Below, piece by piece: positions 21,801 to 31,900 of a stretch of DNA of 64,000 bases. The DNA is taken from the NCBI GenBank assembly GCA_030141605.1, contig JAQGDQ010000152.1:310001-374000 (forward strand), given 5' to 3'. The translations under genes were made by a program, and so were the position numbers. Numbering within the stretch: position 1 is the first letter of the stretch; each line of letters starts with the position of its first letter. The notes beneath the pieces were generated by a model. That model saw only the letters and a list, made by a program, of their open reading frames with translations. It was not told the origin of the DNA and searched no databases. This DNA comes from Tubiluchus corallicola (taxonomy: Eukaryota > Priapulida > Priapulimorpha > Priapulimorphida > Tubiluchidae).

Positions 21801-23910
21801 TCTGAAGCAAGACACTAATAGTTTGTTTAAACGGATGTGATGCTGACAAGCCACTGGCGTAGCAGTGTCTAGTTTTTTTGCTGGATTACTGCTGCGTTTA
21901 CCTGTCTGAAGACAGATTTCTTTTACTTTAGAATTCTGAGTCTAGTTTTTTTGCTGGACTACTGCTGCGTTTACCTGTCTGAAGACAGATTTCTTTTACT
22001 TTAGAATTCTGAGTCTAGTTTTTTTGCTGGACTACTGCTGCGTTTACCTGTCTGAAGACAGATTTCTTTTACTTTAGAATTCTGCGTCTAGTTTTTTTGC
22101 TGGACTACTGCTGCGTTTACCTGTCTGAAGACAGATTTCTTTTACTTTAGAATTCTGAGTCTAGTTTTTTTGCTGGACTACTGCTGCGTTTACCTGTCTG
22201 AAGACAGATTTCTTTTACTTTAGAATTCTGGATGCCCAATGTCTACAATAGACATGACGGGCGTATGATGATGATGAGTTTGTTTAAAATTTGTGCCCAG
22301 AAATCGCAACTGAATTGTGCTGATTGCATGCTGCTGTTTCAAACATTTTAATGATAAAGAACGAATGTATTAGGAGTGCAGAATTATTTAAATATATAAT
22401 TTTAGATTCGAGTCAAATTCTAAGTAAAAAAACTGTTTCAAATTGAATTTGGGCACATTTACATCTTCTTACCTTGAATGACATTTGATCTTCTGTGAGC
22501 AGTTTATGTAAAAAAGCAGATTTGTCAGTACGTAAATATCGCTCATTAAGGACTTTTTTTCTAATGCTTACTAAAACGCAAATTACTTTTTGGAACATTC
22601 TAGTGTTGTGCCGTGACTTTCATTGAAAGCATTAATGCGGAGTCGCTCAGCTTGTCTAAGGAAGAGTTTGACAGCTACATGTCTGGTGAGGCAACTCCAC
22701 CTGGTGGCTATGGAAACAGTGGTGTTATGTGTGAAGGTACGCAGTTATCCTTTATAATGACTTTAACATTTTAGCCTTGAAATAGAGGTATTGTGATGCT
22801 GCAGCAACTCCTGTTTTCACTCATTATTATCGATAATATTCAATATAATGTCTTTTTTCTTTAGTTCTTTCTTTATACTGGTACGGAACCAGAGCACGTG
22901 AGGGTAGTACTGTTTGCCTCACAGCCCAAGCAAAGTGGTGTTTGGCTGTTGTGAGCATGCGGCCATGCGCACGTGTCTGAACTAACACGCTGTATGCTAG
23001 CATCTGCTGCTAGGTAGAAAAGTACTGTCTCTATCACAGTAACCATTGCCACGTGCTTACAATCATATTCTTGGATGTGATAAAGTGTAAACTTAGCGTG
23101 TATGCTTTAAACATAAATTATTTAATAGTGGACGCCTTGCGTCCCAAAGAAATAACTTGTGTGACTGTAAGTGAACTACAACAGCTTAATTTTTCACAGT
23201 TGTCTCTCCATAAGAAAGTTACAAATAAGAAAAGAGGCCGTTCAACACCTGATCTTAAATATAACTACAGCATTAAAATTACATATGTTTGTTACGTTTT
23301 ACACAGTATTAAAAAAATGACTAAAAATTTTCTGAAGCAGCACCGCCACCAATTTCAGCTATGATTCGCCACTGCTTCATTGTCAAAGCCAACAGAGGAC
23401 AACATTTTCATGCCCGAATGCAGCATTCAACGACAGGGCCTTCTCAAAATAATATCTTTGGCAGGACTGAAACCTGGCTTATTATCAATAAATGCCTCTA
23501 AAACGAGCCACTGAACCAGTAGAGGTTTCTGAATCACATTTGGATGTATGCATCCTCCCTGGATGAAGTTAAAGCTCAGAATGAGCGTAGCAAATAAAAC
23601 CGCCCTGAGCGAGTGTCGAACTCGGACCGTTTTAAATACGTGCTTGTAAATTTCAGGCTTGAGACTGATGTACCAGAATCTGAATGCACTGGCGGAGTTA
23701 CGTTTGCGTCAAGAGACGCTAATGGAAAACACGTTGGCCCTCCAAGCCGAGATGAGGCAGTTTAAAGAATCAATGACGCAGGAGATACAGGACGTGTTAG
23801 CTAGAACACCGTGCACGATAAGAGCTCGGAAGAAAGTCGACATCGATGAAGCTGATGCTGAGGTGGAAAATCTGCCTCCGCCGCTATTGCCAACTCCAGC
23901 TACTAGCTAA
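12888..23910 (+). CDS. RABGEF1: RABGEF1 / Rabex-5, Rab5 guanine nucleotide exchange factor
   Basis: Activates Rab5 on early endosomes and binds ubiquitin. Seven exons: 12888-13084, 14082-14224 (or from 14079), 16192-16449, 17654-17881, 18886-19142, 22604-22736 and 23657-23910. They give 489 or 490 residues; the human protein is 491. An A20-type zinc finger has C29, C33, C45 and C48 around [16 protein letters not shown] basic linker and helical bundle precede the Vps9 domain, with [17 protein letters not shown] carrying the catalytic Asp and GYYFTNL carrying the catalytic Tyr/Thr. The C-terminal exon is a coiled coil then a Pro-rich tail. The exon 1 donor that keeps phase reads ATAG|GCATGT, a possible GC-AG intron. 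The ubiquitin-binding MIU helix that follows the zinc finger in vertebrates is not seen. Start chosen as the only ATG upstream of the finger in frame. Confidence 0.95.
14509..14932. mobile_element. pogo/Tigger-like element remnant
   Basis: The left end is TA-CAGTCAACCTCGGATATAAGG, followed by repeated 'ATAAGGGA' motifs in both orientations. The right limit near 14932 ends CTTTATACAGTA and is not a clean inverted repeat. It lies in RABGEF1 intron 2. Confidence 0.5.
15340..15925. mobile_element. Tigger-like DNA transposon remnant
   Basis: The right end contains TTCGCGGAAATTCACTTATCGCGGG, then CTGGAACGGAAC and ACACTG-TA. This order of motifs is characteristic of Tigger/pogo termini. The left side has the matching CCCTCGCTACTTCGCGGACTCGCTG-type sequence in inverted orientation. 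No transposase frame survives. It lies in RABGEF1 intron 2. I quote the motifs in pieces because neither end is intact. Confidence 0.55.
16620..16960 (+). repeat. Unnamed interspersed family R4, copy 1
   Basis: Collinear with 49550-49870 and with the segment at 63840-64000. Shared landmarks in order are GTAGCCATTTTGG, TTTAGATAA, AAAAATAATCAG, CATTCGTAGCA, GTGCACACT, CAGTGACATTTTAACAG and a T-rich TTTTTCTAGTTACA end. No ORF. It lies in RABGEF1 intron 3. Confidence 0.6.
18465..18530. repeat. Short direct duplication
   Basis: A stretch beginning ATCCACTCACTTTCATTC and ending TTTTTTAC occurs twice, about 35 bp apart, in RABGEF1 intron 4. This looks like a recent local slippage duplication. Confidence 0.85.
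19163..20076 (+). repeat. 60-bp minisatellite in RABGEF1 intron 5, 15 copies
   Basis: Fifteen 60-bp units plus a partial one begin about 20 bp after the exon 5 donor. Each unit contains TGAGTCAG and, 15 bp later, CTGACTCA or a near variant, which are reverse complements of each other. Because 60 is a multiple of three, two plus-strand frames stay open. One is a Leu/Gln-rich 20-residue repeat of 229 residues (19410-20099). The other is a Ser/Ala/Thr-rich frame stopping at about 20076. Neither resembles RABGEF1 protein, and the flanking exons join in phase without them, so I treat the array as intronic. Confidence 0.95.
20345..20635 (-). repeat. TTCGAA-rich interspersed family R2, copy C (empty site)
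   Basis: Read on the minus strand it starts GGGGGGATGTGAGCAATC. It then has several TTCGAAT-type motifs and a conserved segment ACAGAAATCACAGCTAAATT that aligns with the copies at 21640 and 35488. It keeps the uninterrupted form of the site (20421-20432) at which copy A was hit by a retroposon. Confidence 0.75.
20703..20731. repeat. (TA)n microsatellite
   Basis: A short TA run immediately upstream of the unidentified element at 20735. Confidence 0.9.
20735..21240 (+). repeat. Unidentified ~500-bp interspersed element R1, copy 1
   Basis: Collinear with 58235-58765. Shared blocks include TACATCAAACGAAA, GTTTATTTTTCGAATTGGGC, CAAAACTTATACCTCTT, GCGTTTTCCC, CGATTTTTTCGAAATTTTG, AAAAAACGTTCTAG and GAGATATATRGCTCTTTA. 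It is more GC-rich than its surroundings. A 71-residue frame at 20971-21186 is not conserved as protein in the second copy. I do not recognise the family. Confidence 0.7.
21820..21831 (+). repeat. Target site duplication, left copy
   Basis: AGTTTGTTTAAA, identical to 22277-22288, flanks the inserted retroposon. Confidence 0.9.
21832..22276 (+). mobile_element. SINE-like retroposon with internal 73-bp tandem repeats
   Basis: A 445-bp insertion flanked by the 12-bp duplication AGTTTGTTTAAA. It starts CGGATGTGATGCTGACAAGC with a small hairpin CACTG-GCGTAG-CAGTG, continues into five 73-bp repeats, and ends CATGACGGGCG followed by a (ATG)n tail. A variable-length duplication plus a simple-repeat tail indicates insertion by target-primed reverse transcription. 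No reading frame is present. Parentage is unknown; I see no convincing tRNA promoter boxes. Confidence 0.8.
21868..22229 (+). repeat. 73-bp tandem repeat, 5 copies
   Basis: Copies start at 21868, 21941, 22014, 22087 and 22160 and are nearly identical. Each contains the inverted repeat CTGTCT-GA-AGACAG and the palindrome AGAATTCT. The array lies wholly inside the retroposon at 21832-22276. Confidence 0.97.
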
Positions 23911-23993
23911 AATTGATTCAGCGGATCGTGAACTCTGTTGTGATAAATTGTTTAGAAAATGTAAATTTGATTTTTGTGGCTTTGTAGTATAAA

Positions 23994-23999
23994 ATTAAA
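23994..23999 (+). promoter_or_regulatory. Candidate polyadenylation signal, RABGEF1
   Basis: ATTAAA lies 84 bp after the stop codon. A canonical AATAAA occurs further on at 24233-24238. Sequence alone cannot say which is used. Confidence 0.35.
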
Positions 24000-24548
24000 T
24001 ATGTGTATTATAGTGACACTGTAGCTGTATCAATGTTCTAGTGTGAAATGCCATTATTATTTTGTATATAACGAATCACTTGAAATGCAGAAACATGTAC
24101 ATTAGTACATTAATGTACTTGATTCCATTAATTCATTGCCATTTGTGTTATTTTGTTGAAATAATAATTTTGACAAACTTTTTAACAAAAAAATCTTTTT
24201 TTGACATGTCATCATCTAGTCAACTAATTTAAAATAAATGTGACAATACCAAATGAACTATTATCAAAAATTTTTGCTATATATTGTCAGATATAAAGTA
24301 TAACTGGCTCACATTTGCTGTTGAAAATGATGTCGTTTAACCACAAGAATAGCAAAAATTTGTATGTGGATAGAAAATGACTTAATACTATGAGATGATA
24401 CTGTAGACATTTTTTTCCAATGAAGCCATTGTGTTTATACAGACAACATATCCATTCTTATGAACAGATTTGTTCGAAGAGTTACAAATATCCCGGTCTA
24501 AACCGTCTTCGTCTCGGTAAATGTCTGTGCAGCATTACAACTGCAGGC

Positions 24549-25037
24549 GTACAAGATCTGATTGTATGTGTACAAAAGATCTAATTGTATGTATACAAAA
24601 GATCTGATTGTATGTGTACAAAAGATCTAATTGTATGTGTACAAAAGATCTGATTGTATGTGTACAAAAGATCTGATTGTATGTGTACAAAAGATCTGAT
24701 TGTATGTGTACAAAAGATCTGATTGTATGTGTACAAAAGATCTGAATGTATGTGTACAAAAGATCTGATTGTATGTGTACAAAAGATCTAATTGTATGTG
24801 TACAAAAGATCTGATTGTATGTGTACAAAAGATCTGATTGTATGTGTACAAAAGATCTAATTGTATGTGTACAAAAGATCTAATTGTATGTGTACAAAAG
24901 ATCTGATTGTATGTGTACAAAAGATCTGATTGTATGTGTACAAAAGATCTGATTGTATGTGTACAAAAGATCTGATTGTATGTGTACAAAAGACCTAATT
25001 GTATGTGTACAAAAGATCTGATTGTATGTGTACAAAA
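24549..25037. repeat. 23-bp minisatellite, about 21 copies
   Basis: The unit is GTACAAAAGATCTGATTGTATGT with few variants (CTAATT or CTGAAT for CTGATT). Each unit contains the palindromes AGATCT and TGTACA. The array lies 640 bp downstream of RABGEF1. Since 23 is not a multiple of three, the minus-strand frames rotate with a 69-bp period; these frames are artefacts. Confidence 0.97.
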
Positions 25038-25789
25038 ATAGTCTATATCTTAAACCAACTATAGACTTTAATAATGTCATTTTGAGATAACTTATGCTAA
25101 ACAAACGATTTCCACTTACCAAAACTGAATTGACTTGTAATTTGATTTATTAATAAAAATTCAATTTCATTCGTTATAGACCGACACAGTGATACCTTGA
25201 CGTCTGCTGATTTTTAAATTGCAGATTCTACAGCCGATAAGATATGAAAGTCAAAACCAATTGAAAGTCTAGTATTATTGTACATAAACAATAAATTCAC
25301 AAAAAATCTCATAAAGCTCGCTTAACTGTCAGTCTTACTACTGTATTTCATGTGGGCGGCACGATTTAGTTTAAACACACAACAGAAATATTTTAAATAT
25401 ATTTAATCTTCCTTCAATAAAAAGGTTTGAAACAGAACCCCCAATACAGTGACAGATCTGTGTGATGAATTATGATGCCTCCTATTCAACTTAACTTTAC
25501 TTTTTATAAGCCATTTTTTCCTAATTTATAAAACAGTAAGCTTTGATGTCCAATACAGTAAATTACAACAACAAATAACAATGTATAGTATACCATATGA
25601 GATCGCAATTTCACAATTTACAGAATCTAGAAAAATTATGACACTATTTCATTACTTAGACAAGCAGTTGCTAAACAGCAATTAAAACAAAAATTTGTTC
25701 AATGGCACAAACTTAACAATTAAAATGCAAGTAAAAACAAAAAAACTATTTACAGTTCCTCACTTTCTCTCAAAGAAACCAGACTCACA

Positions 25790-26410
25790 GCGCTCCCGAT
25801 TTCGTTCAAGCCATACAGTCGATAAACATGCTAAAAGTTTGCCAAATGGTAATAAAACATTCGCGGGTGTTTGCTGTTGCCGTCAAAAGGTCGCCAGCTT
25901 TGGCAAAATTTTTAAAAATGTTCAGAGTTTTCCCCGGGAGCCGTAAAATTCACAACTTTGCGAGACCGTCGTAGTCTGAACGTGCTCCATACTGCGCAAA
26001 TAAGTCGCAAATTTTTTGTGTTCAAAATCTGAAAACATTTTTGTGACGCTTTTGGGAATGCTGCGACGACTTTGTGATTATATTTCAATGTTTTGGCAAA
26101 AATCAGTTGTCCACGCACTTCTTTTGGCGAAACTTCCGTGAAATTGTCATGGAATGATCGCAATATACTCGCACGAATGTCGTGCAACATTTGCCTTGTC
26201 GCAGAGATCGCCAAACATGCGCAAATACCATTCGCAATTTTCGCTGAAGAAAAACCCGAAATTCGGAAAAAGTGAAATTGTGTGGAATTATTTACAACTT
26301 TGCATGAAAGATTTGCAACAAAGACAGTCATGCGAACTTTTTGGCAACAGTTGGACATGGAAAATTTTGAATTGTCGCAAAAAATTTGCAGTCCCGTGAA
26401 ATCCTGGCTT
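25790..26410. other. CpG-containing block with TCGCAA motifs and a 178-residue frame
   Basis: The block is richer in CpG than its surroundings and dense in TCGCAA/TTGCGA. A minus-strand frame at 25912-26448 runs 178 residues without a recognisable domain, and a plus-strand frame overlaps it. The outer sequences TTCACGGGACTGCAAATTTT (right end, minus strand) and CCGTAAAATTCACAACTTTG (left end) are loosely alike. A decayed DNA transposon is possible but unproven. Confidence 0.35.
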
Positions 26411-28965
26411 AACAGAGCCAATCTGCACAAACAGTAACAGTTATGCAATTTCTGGATGTTTAAATGGTGTACTTTTTTTGCGTCTCAGAAACACAAGAAA
26501 AACAATTTCGATAAGAATTCAAGGTTACAACATTAGCGAAGACCCAGTTTTTACACCTATTAACTCAGAACCAGCTAATAAATGAATCGGCAAAGAAACT
26601 AAGAATTTTTAAAAGAAGATAACTTTCTTCCTGAACTTCAATGTAAATTTGATCTTTTATCAAGCTTACATAATTAAAAAACTCAATTGAATAAAAAAAT
26701 TAAAATCTTAACACTCAAGATTAACGCCAAACTTTACCATGTTCAAAAGGTGTAGCCCACGAAAGGTCATCACCATAATAGGCATTTCCGAAACATAGAC
26801 AGCATTGTTGTAACCTACAACTTTTGTTTGTAATAATGAATCTTGACATTATTATTCAAGATACACCTGCTTTGATTAATTATTAATTTTGAATACCCGG
26901 GGCTGGAAAAATCTTACAAATGTCCCAGGGACTAAAAGTTGGCATCCCAGTGATGGACAGATCCTATAGATTTAAGTATCTAGTATCCAGATAATTGCAG
27001 GGAGGGGGGGAGCTGGTTTGCAGCAAAGGGCCACGAAGATTTGAAAAGGTGGACTTATAAAATGTGAATTTTATTACAATTTTCACCAATTACATGTATT
27101 CCCATTGGTAATACAGCTGCTATCTTCACCATTGGTAATACAGCTGCTATCTTCAAACATTTTTAGTCATTGTTACAGACTCACTCATAGTAATAATCAG
27201 TAGTCTATATACACACCAAGCACACATGGAATTAAGCGAGTTAAAATTGTGATGCTTAGCGAGATAATTTTGCCTTATCTTAGGTACTGTTCCATAACAT
27301 TTCTTAAAACTATACTAAAAAGGACCCACTGATTTTGTTTGGTTTCGTTTATATCACTTTAACAGGGCACAACTTAAAACAATAATTCTGCAAAATATCT
27401 CACCTATCTAGGCACTTCTTATGACTGATGTTGCTTAACTAAAAAAAGGATGTATTTTTGAGTGTCAGAAAGGAATTAAACAGTGAAGTTTTTAAAACAT
27501 TAGCACATAATTTGTACTGGTTGGTGACCAGGCGGCAAGGCCAGTTGCTAGAGTAACTATAATAGTATAATTTGAAGCCAACAATCGCAAGATAACATTT
27601 CCAAGTTTGAACTATTATGCAATGAATCTTGGTACTTCTAATTGTTAGGGTTTGGAAGGTTAGCTATACTGCTGCAAAAATCAGTATATCTTATCTTTAT
27701 AACAGCAAGCCTATGTAGGGAACGAATGAGGTCGCTACAATAACAGTTCAGTTACTACCTGTGCAACTATTATGTACAAAATTACACCTGCACGTTTTGT
27801 CCCTGGTGACAAGTACATAGGGACAAATTGCAGCGTATGAAGGAACGTGGAAAAAATGTTACCTCTAGCAATAATTACGGTGTAACTTTGATGTGTATTA
27901 GACGTCTAGAACAGTTTTGCCTTTTTTATTAATAAAGAGAGAAGAACATCGCAAGTTTCTTTATCAAACTTTTGAAAAAATACTTTAAGAAAAAATTAAT
28001 GTCACTCCGCCAAAAGAAGTGTCCCGAGGACTGTGTCCGCCAGTCCGGCAAGATTTTCCAGCCCCGCGAACACCGCTACTAACATTAATGATCTTCGTAT
28101 AGATTGTGGCAAGTATATATAATAGTGCAGTTTTTACGATAACTAACAAATAATCACAGAACTAAAAAAAATAAGTGACCCGTTCCACTTGTGGCAAAAC
28201 AGGCAGACGCAGAAAAAAATTATGCAAGCATTTGCTGGCAATGTTACACTAGTGGCAAACAGATCAATTCAATATTTACAGTCACAATAAACACATGCTA
28301 ATTTGCTAACTTGTGCATCATAATGGCAAGAAGATGTAACACAAGTAATATTTACAAAGAATTTCTCAGATAACTCAGACTGTTTTACAACAGTTGACAG
28401 TCAATGCAAAACTGGACCAGACCGATACTAGCCTTTTTCAAAAAGACAAATCTTGACATTTGACATGATAAAAAATGAATATAGAACAAGTGCTGGACAC
28501 ACAAAGAAACAACTAAACCAAAATGAGGTCCATATCGTTAAGCACTTGATGACTCTAAACAGAGAACAATTTGCATTTTTTGTAATTATATGCACAAGGT
28601 ATTCAAGACTTTGTGTGATTAATAGGCCAGATTTAGCAACCCAAAACCTTACTCATCAAAATACCAGAATCTCTGATGGGTAGTCACCTCCATACAAATT
28701 GTTACAGTCATCCAGTTTAAGGACGACTTTACGTCAGTTGATACTTTTTGGTTAATTTTTTTCCATTCATCATTAATCTTCTTTTGAACAGGGTTTTCTG
28801 AATGAGCAAGATCGTTTGATCCATCCCAAGTTCCCAACAACAGCATTAAATTAACGACGCCTCTCTGTTATAACCACAAACTTTGCTGAATAAACGGTAC
28901 TTTTTGGCAAATTTATAGTATCCTCATTACAGCTGAATTACAATGGATGGACCACAGATTCCGTG

Positions 28966-31900
28966 TTACAAGGGATTGATGTTTCGCACGTCCGGCACGC
29001 TGTCTCCGTAACAATGCTTTGCTTTTGGATCGCGGTACGAGTTCTCATGCTGAACACTCTGAAATAAAGAACAATGAGATTATTAATGATGCAGAAGGAG
29101 TTGTGAAAAGTAAACGATTTTCCTTCAGCAAAGCTCCACAAAGTTAATTACCTTCGTTACTAACTTTGCAGAGTTTTTCAGGTCAAATTATGTCCAAAAA
29201 GAACAGTAGTGTCATTTTCATACCATAAATAGTGTTGCAGGTACAAATGTTATGGTCCATTACCCCTTCTCAAAGTAGTATATGTATTGGAAGCCACAAT
29301 ATATTAGACTGTAGTTCAACAAGCTAGACTACTTTTTCTACTCTGACATTGTATAGGAGGAACTTGTTATGTACACACGTCTCTGTTACATTTAAAATTT
29401 GGCTTTTAATTATACTGCTACCTCTTACTGACATTCTGGCTTTTTCTCGACTCAATATTGGACCAACAATGTATGTATGCATTTTTAGCTGTTTGGTGTA
29501 ACGTAGTCATCTGTAGCACTTATTTTCTAGCGCTTTTATTTCAGTAGATTTGTAGATGTAGTAATTGTAGACTACAGAAAATTTGTATTTTTGCAGAATA
29601 AACTACATAGATATGGGAACGCAACTTTGGTTTGAGCGTATACCATATTTTCCCGTGTATAAGAGACCCTTTTTTGCTCAGAATTTTCACTTTAAAAATA
29701 GGGGGTCTCTTATACATGGGAGTAAGTCTTTTCAATAAGATGCATAAATTGTGACACTAATGATTTTAAAGAAATAAGTGCTCTACAACTGTTTTGCGTG
29801 TCGCGTTCGACTATGAAGCGGTTGTAAGCAATACAAGCATCGTGACACAGACATTATCTCCTCGTTTTCTCTTTTCCTGTTACAGGTTTGCAGGTACGCA
29901 CTTTAATATATACCAGTACTCTTTTTCTACAACACATTAACTGGTTTTATTTTGTTTTCAGTACCGCACTGAGTTGAAAAAAGTTGTACTTTACCCTCTA
30001 AAAATGTCCGTCTGAAAAAACTTTTTTTCCAGAATTTTTGCCTAAAAATTGAAGGGGTCTCTTATACACAAGGGTCTCTTATACACGGGAAAATACGGTA
30101 CATTACAAATAGTATAATAACTAGCAAACTAAAATAAAAATGTCACTTGGCTATTGTATAGGATATAGATGTAATATGTGACACAATGAAGCGAAAATCA
30201 TGTAAAAACAAATTCACAAATATTCCAAATTACTAACTGACCAAGTTTTGCAAAATTCTATATATGAGGCTTACGATTCGATGTATAAAACAAACAGAAT
30301 AATAACACACCTGTGAGGACGTTCGACATTTTGCTAGACAAAGTTCAAAATGATCAGACACAGAAGCAAACAGTAGGTTGAATGCAGACGATGCCTTTTT
30401 TAACATTTCTTCCAATAGAGGTCTCTGTAGAAGTGCAAAAAGATTATTGAGATGTTATCTACGAACTAAGCATAGCAAGCATGTTGTGTACTTTTCATTA
30501 TTAACAGTTAAAAGAGCATTGCAAATAAAAATTCCACTAGTATATATAATAATATTCATTTTGTTTATTTTCAGACATAAAAACGTCCATACAGTTAGTT
30601 GCATGCAGTAAGTGATAAAAGATAAATATATATAAACGTTCATACAGGTAAGTTTGGTTACCTTCTTTGGATCAAGACAGCAAGAAATACAGTACTCGTA
30701 TATGGAGCAACAATTGTTTGTTAAACAAGTATCACACGAATACAATTTGGTACTAGGAGAATGAACATTACAACATCCACCGGACTGAACGTCACTTCTT
30801 GAACACACATAACCTGAAATTAAATGTAATATAACTAACTACAGGCAGAGAAACAGAGAATAAAATAAACTTGGTAAATGATTGTCAAATACAAGAAAGA
30901 ACCTGCTTTCAGAAGTCAACAAGCTTTCAGTTTCACAACCATTATCGAGCTGAAGAGAACAATCTTTCAAACAGAAAAAATGATTATCGCTTTGCCAATT
31001 ATTTCCAAATGACATCTCAGGTCAAGAACTTAAACACTTTGCCAATTATTAGATGTAGATTCATTCTTCAAACTGATACTTTCTTTCGTTTTGGTTACAT
31101 ATTTTGAAGGTACATTTTTTTCTTGCCAGTTTCTCTATTCTGTATTTATTTTCTGTATTTGTTTATTTTTATTTCATTTTTTCCCTCTTGCCCCAAAGCC
31201 AAATTATTTAATTTATTATTTTTTCTTTTTTTCATTTGCTTATGTTTGCATGATTTTTTTGTTGTTGCTACTACTTAATCAAATTATATGTGTGTTATTG
31301 TACAAGTTCTGACGTCATAGTTTTTATATTATCATCCATTTATTATGTTTTCAGTGTTCTCTATTAATTTTTGCAGTGCCTAAAACTTTTCGTTTATTTA
31401 ATGTGAGAAGGGTAGCTGACTTGATGACCAATTCATCCCTCGCTACCCTTTCTCCTACACCCCCCTGTAATTCATCTTCTGACCTCTTAGCACTTATACT
31501 GTTCTCAAATTATGTTACATACGTATTTAATTTTTGCCTGTACCCTATAAAATGTGTATTTTAAGGAGATAAACAAAAATTGTCTATGTCTATGGTACTA
31601 CTGTACATGATACGTATTCATTACTCGAAGTTCATCACTTTACATACAACAACAAAGCATCCTCTCCATGTTGCGGATTCACAACTGCCCTTTTTTGAAA
31701 TACGATATCACCACTGAATGAGCCATAGGAATTGTACTTCATGTCCACAATCAAACTCTTTCAGTCAAATGCAAAAATAGATCTATTTTTAAGAAAAGAG
31801 ACTTGGCCTTGCGCTTCTTTCAGAATAGTAATACCATAGGCTGCATAGCTGAGTCGTAGTAAAAAAGAAACTCTCATCAATTGGTTAGGTTACATGTCAT

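Larger units (their letters stand above)
21640..22465 (+). repeat. TTCGAA-rich family R2, copy A, interrupted by a retroposon
   Basis: The left part is 21640-21831 and the right part 22277-22465. Together they are collinear with the copies at 35488-35945 and 20345-20635. The 445-bp insertion between them is annotated separately. Confidence 0.75.
23911..28965. other. Tail-to-tail intergenic region, RABGEF1 / SPRING1
   Basis: 5 kb between the two stop codons. It holds candidate polyadenylation signals for RABGEF1, the 23-bp minisatellite and an unusual block at 25790-26410. The remaining 26.4-28.9 kb is AT-rich unique-looking sequence in which I see no gene. A 29-bp direct duplication ending TACAGCTGCTATCTTCA lies near 27100-27155. 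Confidence 0.7.

Noticed and set aside
24535-25122. Minus-strand frames of 80-120 residues with repeated Thr-His-Thr-Ile-Arg
   Set aside because: Produced by the 23-bp minisatellite reading through in 69-bp register; no start or splice context.
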